A stretch of 64,000 bases of DNA from NCBI GenBank assembly GCA_942490945.1, contig CALNYZ010000017.1:62001-126000 (forward strand), written 5' to 3'. Origin of the DNA: CALNYZ01 sp942490945 (GTDB lineage: Bacteria; Pseudomonadota; Gammaproteobacteria; UBA6429; Thiohalophilaceae). The position numbers and the translations under genes are program-made. Shown here one piece after another: positions 58,442 through 64,000 of the stretch. Under the pieces are notes generated by a model. That model was not told the DNA's origin. It saw nothing but the letters and a program-made list of their open reading frames with translations, and ran no database searches. Numbering within the stretch: position 1 is the stretch's first letter; every line of letters starts with the position of its first letter.

Positions 58442-60091
58442 TTAGCGTGATTTACCATAGCCAGAGGTAACCGGATAGCGTCGGTCGCGGCTAAATGCAC
58501 GTGCTGTTATGCGTACACCCGGCGCAGCCTGGCGTCTTTTATACTCGTTTTGGTCGATCATGTTGACTATTTTATTGACTACTTCTTGTTCATACCCAGC
58601 CGCGATAATTTCCTGCTTACTCTGGTCCTGTTCAGCATAACGCACCAGAATCGCATCCAGGGTGTCGTAATCCGGCAGGCTATCGCTGTCTTTTTGATCA
58701 TCGCGTAATTCCGCGCTCGGTGCACGTGTTATCACGCGCTGCGGGATAACATGGCGCCCACCGCTTTCAAGACTGTTTCGATACGTTGCCAGTTCATAGA
58801 CGCGCGTTTTGATCACGTCTTTCAATACTGCGTAACCACCAGCCATATCACCGTACAGGGTGGCATAACCCACGGCCATCTCACTTTTGTTCCCGGTCGT
58901 CAGCACCATCTTGCCCGATTTATTCGACAAGGCCATTAACAGAATGCCGCGACATCGTGCCTGGATATTTTCTTCGGTTGAATCTTTTGGCAAGCCAGCA
59001 AAACGCTCGGCAAGACTTTGCTCAAATGCGGCAACAGATGGCTCAATGGAAATAGTATGATGTTTCACACCGAGTAATTCTGCTTCTTCTATAGCATCGT
59101 CAATGCTCATCTGTGCGGTATAACGTGACGGCATCAGCACAGCTTCAACGTTATCTGCACCGATGGCATCAACGGCAATCACAAGCGTTAACGCAGAATC
59201 AATGCCACCAGATAACCCAACAATTGCGCCTTTGAAGCCATTTTTCTGAATGTAATCACGTACGCCTAATACCAGTGCCTGATAAATCAATTCAATTTGT
59301 GATTTTTCTTTTGGCATTGCAGTGGTCTGAGACGCCGACCAGTGTTGTGCGGATTTTTCAAGTGTGATGCATTCAACAGCTGATCTAAATGCCGGCAACG
59401 CCGCTATCAACTTTCCCTGTTCGTCCATTACGAATGATTCGCCATCAAATACCAGCTCATCCTGACCGCCAACCAGATTTGCATAGACTATCGGCAAACC
59501 GGCTTCAGTAATGCGTGTACGGGTAATGTCATAACGTTGCTGTATCCGGCCCACATGATAGGGCGATGCATTGATATTAATCAGACATTCCGCACCTTGT
59601 GCTTTGGCGTCTGCGACAGGCGCTGCAAACCAGATATCTTCACAAATCGTCAGACCAAGCTTGATATCATTTAGTGAAAAAACACAACTTGATTGGCCAG
59701 CAACAAAATACCGTTTCTCATCAAACACACTGTAATTTGGTAAAAATTGTTTATACGATTTGGCCAGAATGGTGTGATTCTGTAGTACGTAAGCTGCGTT
59801 AAAAACGCCCTGCGGACTTTTCTCGGCCAGTCCAATGACCATTGCCGCCGATCCAACCTGTGCCAATAAAGTGGTTACCGCCGCATCGAGACGAATATAC
59901 AAATCTTCACGTAACAGAAGATCTTCCGGTGGATAACCGGTTAAACATAACTCGGGAAACACGACAATGTCGGGTTGGTGTTCTGCTACAGATTGTGTAT
60001 ACGTATCGAGTACAAGCTGGCTGTTACCTTCGATATCGCCGACCAGAACATTTACCTGGGCTATGACAATACGAAGTAACGATGTTGACAT
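58442..60091 (-). CDS. nadE: glutamine-dependent NAD+ synthetase
   Basis: A 549-residue two-domain NAD+ synthetase. The N-terminal nitrilase-type glutaminase (1-265) has the catalytic Glu in FPELCLTGYPPEDLLLR, Lys in KSYKQFLPNY and Cys in LTICEDIWF. The C-terminal ligase domain has the P-loop GLSGGIDSAL. It converts nicotinic acid adenine dinucleotide to NAD+ using glutamine-derived ammonia. It follows sucD by 17 bp and precedes glnB. Confidence 0.97.
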   Translation of the reverse strand: MSTSLLRIVIAQVNVLVGDIEGNSQLVLDTYTQSVAEHQPDIVVFPELCLTGYPPEDLLLREDLYIRLDAAVTTLLAQVGSAAMVIGLAEKSPQGVFNAAYVLQNHTILAKSYKQFLPNYSVFDEKRYFVAGQSSCVFSLNDIKLGLTICEDIWFAAPVADAKAQGAECLININASPYHVGRIQQRYDITRTRITEAGLPIVYANLVGGQDELVFDGESFVMDEQGKLIAALPAFRSAVECITLEKSAQHWSASQTTAMPKEKSQIELIYQALVLGVRDYIQKNGFKGAIVGLSGGIDSALTLVIAVDAIGADNVEAVLMPSRYTAQMSIDDAIEEAELLGVKHHTISIEPSVAAFEQSLAERFAGLPKDSTEENIQARCRGILLMALSNKSGKMVLTTGNKSEMAVGYATLYGDMAGGYAVLKDVIKTRVYELATYRNSLESGGRHVIPQRVITRAPSAELRDDQKDSDSLPDYDTLDAILVRYAEQDQSKQEIIAAGYEQEVVNKIVNMIDQNEYKRRQAAPGVRITARAFSRDRRYPVTSGYGKSR

Positions 60092-60108
60092 GAGTATTTG
60101 TGTATAAG

Positions 60109-60981
60109 CTATTTGGTAAAAATGGCCTGCATGTGCTGCCCCATGTCAGCAGGTGATCGGCTCACTGTCACGCCTACCGCTTCAAGAACCGCTATTTTAC
60201 CTTCTGCCGTGCCTTTGCCGCCCGCAATGATCGCGCCCGCATGCCCCATGCGCTTTCCAGACGGGGCTGTGACACCGGCAATATATGCCACGACCGGTTT
60301 GCTGACATATTCTTTAATATAGTCAGCTGCACGCTCTTCCGCCGTGCCGCCTATTTCGCCAACCATGATAATGCCTTCTGTTTGCGGGTCATTTTCGAAT
60401 AATGTCAGACAGTCTATAAAATCCATGCCGTGTACCGGATCGCCACCAATACCGACACAGGTGCTCTGCCCCAGTCCGGCGGCGGTGGTTTGATGAACCG
60501 CCTCATAGGTGAGTGTACCCGAACGCGACACAATACCAATTTTACCCGGCAGGTGAATCGCGCCTGGCATAATGCCAATTTTGCATTCACCCGGAGTAAT
60601 AACACCCGGACAATTTGGACCAATCAATACACTACGCGTTTCCTGCAAGGCTTCTTTCACGAATAACATATCCTGAACCGGAATCCCTTCAGTAATGCAG
60701 ACAATCACTTCAATGCCTGCATCTGCCGCTTCCAGAATCGCATCGGCTGCAAAGGCGGCAGGCACGTATATCATGCTGGCATTGGCACCGGTATCATTCA
60801 CCGCATCATGCACCGTATTGAATACCGGCAACTCGAGGTGAGTCTGTCCACCTTTCCCCGGCGTCACGCCGCCCACCATATTGGTACCGTAGGCGATTGC
60901 CTGTTCGGAATGGAATGATCCCTGCTTGCCAGTGAATCCCTGGCAAATTACGCGCGTATGTTTGTTAATTAAAATGCTCAT
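60109..60981 (-). CDS. sucD: succinyl-CoA synthetase alpha subunit
   Basis: A 290-residue CoA-binding subunit. N-terminal GFTGKQGSFHSEQA CoA site; the phosphorylated His is in GKRMGHAGAIIAGGKGTAEGK near residue 247. Forms the TCA-cycle succinyl-CoA synthetase with SucC (35 bp upstream). The pair is followed by nadE. Confidence 0.97.
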   Translation of the reverse strand: MSILINKHTRVICQGFTGKQGSFHSEQAIAYGTNMVGGVTPGKGGQTHLELPVFNTVHDAVNDTGANASMIYVPAAFAADAILEAADAGIEVIVCITEGIPVQDMLFVKEALQETRSVLIGPNCPGVITPGECKIGIMPGAIHLPGKIGIVSRSGTLTYEAVHQTTAAGLGQSTCVGIGGDPVHGMDFIDCLTLFENDPQTEGIIMVGEIGGTAEERAADYIKEYVSKPVVAYIAGVTAPSGKRMGHAGAIIAGGKGTAEGKIAVLEAVGVTVSRSPADMGQHMQAIFTK

Positions 60982-61016
60982 GAAACTGTCGTCTGGTTAT
61001 ATCAAGTTGAAATGAT

Positions 61017-62180
61017 CTAGACTGGTTGTACAGCTTGCACTGCCATCTCGGCTGCGTTGGTTAAGCCAGTTGCGGTAATAATATCAAGACCACTTTTTTG
61101 TAGCAGCGCCTTGCCTGCCTCGACATTGGTTCCTTCGAGCCGAACAATGACAGGAATAGCTAGCCCGACTTCTTTCGCTGCCTGGATTATACCTTCAGCA
61201 ATCAGATCGCAACGTACGATCCCGCCAAAGATGTTTACCAGGATCGCCTTGACCTGTGAATCACTGGTAATAATTTTAAACGCTTCGGCAACTTTCGCCG
61301 CGGTAGTTCCGCCACCCACATCCAGAAAATTTGCAGGTTCGCCGCCGTGTAATTTAATCAGGTCCATTGTCGCCATTGCCAGACCCGCGCCATTCACCAT
61401 GCAGGCGATATTGCCTTCAAGACTGATGTAGTTCAAACCAAATTGATGGGCGCGGTGTTCCTTTTCATCTTCCTGCGAAGCATCGCGCCACTCAGCTATC
61501 GCCTGCTGGCGAAACAGCGCGTTTTCATCGACATTGATCTTGCCGTCAATCGCCAACAATTCACCGTCGGTTGTAACAACCAGCGGGTTGATTTCAATCA
61601 GGCTGAGATCCTTGTCGCAGAATAATCGATACAGGCCGCGCATGATCTGACTGAAAGCCTTTAACTGATCACCCAGACCCAGGGCAAAAGCAAGTTGGCG
61701 TATCTGATAGGCCTGCAAACCTGCGGCGGGCTGAATCTTAATGGTGTGAATTTTTTCCGGTGTATTGGCGGCGACGTCTTCGATATCCATGCCACCTTCA
61801 CTTGATGCCATGAAGACTATCCGTTCACTGCCCCTGTCGACCAGTGCACCCAGATAATATTCGTGCTTAATTTTACAAGGACGTTCGATCAAGACCTGGT
61901 TAACTGGCTGGCCTTTTGCCGTTGTTTGGTGTGTAATCAGATGTGAGCCAAGTAAAGTCGTTACGGTTTTCATCAACTCATCTGTATTATCAACCAGTTT
62001 GACACCGCCGGACTTGCCGCGCCCACCGGCATGGACCTGTGCTTTGACCACCCACGCATTGCCTGATAATGACTCACTGGCAGATACAGCATCGTCCACA
62101 CTGTCGATAACCACAGAAGCTGGCACAGGGATACCATACCCGGCAAATAACTGTTTCGCTTGATATTCATGTAAATTCAT
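61017..62180 (-). CDS. sucC: succinyl-CoA synthetase beta subunit
   Basis: A 387-residue ATP-grasp subunit (E. coli SucC 388). MNLHEYQAKQLFAGYGIPVP start, nucleotide site VHAGGRGKSGGV, DLSLIEINPLVVT, and the FLDVGGGTTAAKVAEAFKI segment. Makes ATP (or GTP) from succinyl-CoA. First gene of sucC-sucD-nadE-glnB; divergent from the PP0621-pilS genes. Confidence 0.97.
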   Translation of the reverse strand: MNLHEYQAKQLFAGYGIPVPASVVIDSVDDAVSASESLSGNAWVVKAQVHAGGRGKSGGVKLVDNTDELMKTVTTLLGSHLITHQTTAKGQPVNQVLIERPCKIKHEYYLGALVDRGSERIVFMASSEGGMDIEDVAANTPEKIHTIKIQPAAGLQAYQIRQLAFALGLGDQLKAFSQIMRGLYRLFCDKDLSLIEINPLVVTTDGELLAIDGKINVDENALFRQQAIAEWRDASQEDEKEHRAHQFGLNYISLEGNIACMVNGAGLAMATMDLIKLHGGEPANFLDVGGGTTAAKVAEAFKIITSDSQVKAILVNIFGGIVRCDLIAEGIIQAAKEVGLAIPVIVRLEGTNVEAGKALLQKSGLDIITATGLTNAAEMAVQAVQPV

Positions 62181-62301
62181 AAATTAGTAAATCTGCCAAA
62201 TTTTGTTTTGTCTAAACATTCGAATTAATCACGCTAACGCTGGTCAGAGCTGCCACATACCGCTATTATTATGAAAAATATTGGAATATTCTATCAGACT
62301 T

Positions 62302-62541
62302 ATGCCGAATCTTATAAGAGTTATTGTTCTGGTCGCAATCGTGTGGCTTGTATATCGGATGATCAAACAATGGCGAGCTCAAACACACAGTATTAAAAAA
62401 AATCCAGCTGACAAGATTGAAACCATTGTCAAGTGTAGTCAGTGTGGTGTACACATTCCGGAGAATGAAGCAGTCATCCACGACAGCCATACATTCTGTT
62501 CAACAGCTCATAAAGATGAATATATATCAAAACATAAATGA
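62302..62541 (+). CDS. PP0621 family small membrane protein
   Basis: A 79-residue protein from the ATG at 62302 (an in-frame TTG at 62281 is less likely). One N-terminal membrane helix (LIRVIVLVAIVWLVYRMI), then a short linker and a MYND-like zinc motif: KCSQCGVHIPENEAV with a second pair in FCSTAHKDEYI. PP0621 family proteins often lie before pilS; here pilS starts 6 bp after its stop. Function unknown. Confidence 0.8.
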   Translation: MPNLIRVIVLVAIVWLVYRMIKQWRAQTHSIKKNPADKIETIVKCSQCGVHIPENEAVIHDSHTFCSTAHKDEYISKHK

Positions 62542-62547
62542 TATTAT

Positions 62548-64000
62548 ATGGCCGTTAAAAATTCTGTCATCTTCAGCGCTGCGATACATGGCCCGGACTT
62601 TTTACATCCTGAAGACCAATGGAAACCACTTGCCTATCTGAATCTGTATCGCACTATTATCTCGGCGACTTTTCTTTTTCTGGCAATTTCCGATAACTTG
62701 TATGCACCACTTGCTACTGCGAATCAGGCACTATTCACACAAACCAATCTTATATATCTGATCATTTCCAGCGTCATCTGGCTGACGATTCATAATCGAT
62801 CGCCTGCCATCCATATACAGATATACTTCGCGACATTAACAGACATTGTTGTCAGCACGCTTTATATCCATACAAGCGGTGGCGTCGAAAGCGGCCTCGG
62901 TACACTGCTCATTATCAGTCTGGCTGGTAGCAGTATGTTGTTACCCACCCGCTCGGCATTACTATTCGCCTCAATCGCGACCTTGTCGATTTTGGGATAT
63001 CAGGTCTACACACACTACTCAACTGGAATTCTTGCATCCGGTTATATTTATGCAGGTATTTTGGGTATTACATTCTTCACCACGGCATTACTGGCAAACA
63101 AGCTTTCCATCCGCATGCATGCAAGTGAAGCTCTGGCTAAAAAACGCAGTGTTGATCTGGCGAATATGGCCAAACTTACTGAACATATTATTCAACGTAT
63201 GCAAACCGGCATACTGGTTGTTGACGACAACTATACCGTAAGACTTATCAACGAATCTGCATGGCACATGCTGGGCATGCCCTCTACACTAAAAAACCCG
63301 AATCTGAATGATATTTCCGACGAACTAACGTCACAGATCAAATACTGGCGAGAACACGCCGACACGCCCAGTCGCATAGTCAAGCCATCACCCATGCATG
63401 CCAACGTCATGCCACGTTTTGCGCGTATCGGTCAGGATAACAATGACGGCGGCACATTGATCTTCCTGGAAGACCAGTCGGCAATGGCACAACGTGCGCA
63501 ACAATTGCAACTGGCCGCTCTCGGACGCCTGACTGCAAGTATTGCGCATGAGATTCGTAACCCCCTGGGGGCAATCAGTCATGCGGGTCAACTGCTGGCA
63601 GAGTCACCGGGCATTAATGAAAAAGATAAGCGCCTGACACAAATCATTCATGATCAATCTGCGCGAATGAACACGATTGTTGAAAATATCATGCAACTGG
63701 GGCGTCGCGATCACTCAAAACCGGAGATATTTGCATTAAAGCCCATGCTGGATAAATTTTTACGTGATTTTGGAAGTATGCAGAATAATAATCCGGACGA
63801 CATCAAGGTCGACATACAACCGGAAGATACAATGATACGATTCGACAAGAGCCACCTGGAACAAATCCTGACAAATCTGGTTCAGAACGGTTTACGCCAC
63901 ACTAAATCGCATAATGCTTCGCCAAAGGTTGAAATACGCGGTGGCGTGACAATGGAATTTAATCGACCCTTTCTGGATGTTATCGATCATGGCTCGGGTA
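62548..64000 (+). CDS. pilS: sensor histidine kinase PilS (3' end outside window)
   Basis: The first 484 codons of a PilS-type kinase. N-terminal six membrane helices (about 28-180), then a PAS-like linker (about 200-305), then the dimerisation domain with the phospho-accepting His334 in SIAHEIRNPLGAI, and the start of the ATPase domain (ILTNLVQNGLRHT with N box). PilS controls pilA through PilR and sigma-54. The gene for PilR is expected just after the window. The frame is open to the edge without defect. Confidence 0.92.
   Translation, partial: MAVKNSVIFSAAIHGPDFLHPEDQWKPLAYLNLYRTIISATFLFLAISDNLYAPLATANQALFTQTNLIYLIISSVIWLTIHNRSPAIHIQIYFATLTDIVVSTLYIHTSGGVESGLGTLLIISLAGSSMLLPTRSALLFASIATLSILGYQVYTHYSTGILASGYIYAGILGITFFTTALLANKLSIRMHASEALAKKRSVDLANMAKLTEHIIQRMQTGILVVDDNYTVRLINESAWHMLGMPSTLKNPNLNDISDELTSQIKYWREHADTPSRIVKPSPMHANVMPRFARIGQDNNDGGTLIFLEDQSAMAQRAQQLQLAALGRLTASIAHEIRNPLGAISHAGQLLAESPGINEKDKRLTQIIHDQSARMNTIVENIMQLGRRDHSKPEIFALKPMLDKFLRDFGSMQNNNPDDIKVDIQPEDTMIRFDKSHLEQILTNLVQNGLRHTKSHNASPKVEIRGGVTMEFNRPFLDVIDHGSG

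Noticed and set aside
1..64000. CRISPR arrays, insertion sequences, prophage, tRNA or rRNA genes
   Set aside because: No regularly spaced repeats, transposase or phage motifs, and no cloverleaf-like sequence found in the gaps by eye; a tRNAscan or Infernal run would settle the RNA question.

Overview
The window is 64 kb of a gammaproteobacterial chromosome (moderate GC, densely coding, mostly housekeeping genes). I read 58 protein genes and see no rRNA, tRNA, CRISPR array, transposase or prophage. The gene content (htpG, parE-parC, EF-P with its lysylation enzymes, dapA-bamC, bamD/rluD/pgeF/clpB, sucCD) is that of a free-living or facultative gammaproteobacterium. A Tat-exported SoxB and a CQSHHRS-type rhodanese point to a sulfur oxidiser. 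PilS, a FimX-like protein, two chemoreceptors and CheX point to surface motility by type IV pili and to chemotaxis. One gene at each edge is cut (a zinc-ribbon membrane protein on the left, pilS on the right).

Layout. 1-6 kb: zinc-ribbon membrane protein, unknown alpha-helical protein, BolA, PilZ, an orphan PhnD-like binding protein, HtpG, a tiny membrane protein. 6-13.4 kb: PLP aminotransferase divergent from a double rhodanese, a LexA-like protein without a DNA-binding domain, an SCO1-PCuAC copper pair, phosphatidylserine decarboxylase, then epmA-efp / epmB. 13.5-22.5 kb: a probable sigma-54 promoter leads into a large PilZ-like protein and FimX; then DUF1015, an M48 protease, and a class III adenylate cyclase overlapping a lipoprotein gene, with a perfect CRP-type palindrome upstream. 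22.5-32.7 kb: parE-parC, a chemoreceptor, and the dapA-bamC-MBL-purC run. 32.9-37.8 kb: gcvR-bcp-phoH facing a LysR-unknown-AI-2E transporter operon. 38-44.9 kb: PAS chemoreceptor, EttA, a small acidic protein, DUF2914 (with a second CRP-type palindrome at a good spacing to its promoter), a D-2-hydroxyacid dehydrogenase and ferrochelatase. 45-50 kb: soxB, msrPQ, a two-helix membrane protein and CheX. 50-58 kb: clpB, a glutamate-synthase-like flavoprotein, a ZIP transporter, pgeF, rluD and divergent bamD. 58-64 kb: a sucC-sucD-nadE-glnB operon and PP0621-pilS.

Functional threads. (1) Second messengers: FimX with degenerate GGDEF/EAL motifs beside a PilZ-like partner, a separate PilZ protein, a membrane adenylate cyclase and two CRP-type sites suggest crosstalk between c-di-GMP and cAMP in pilus motility. 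(2) Envelope and protein quality: BamC, BamD, HtpG, ClpB, MsrPQ, M48 protease. (3) Nitrogen and energy status: PII directly downstream of glutamine-dependent NAD synthetase and succinyl-CoA synthetase. No gene cluster here is plainly a novel defence or biosynthetic system. The most original leads are the regulatory sites (sigma-54 before the FimX operon, CRP sites before the cyclase and DUF2914), the PilZ-like FimX partner, the HTH-less LexA-like protein and the cyclase-lipoprotein pair.
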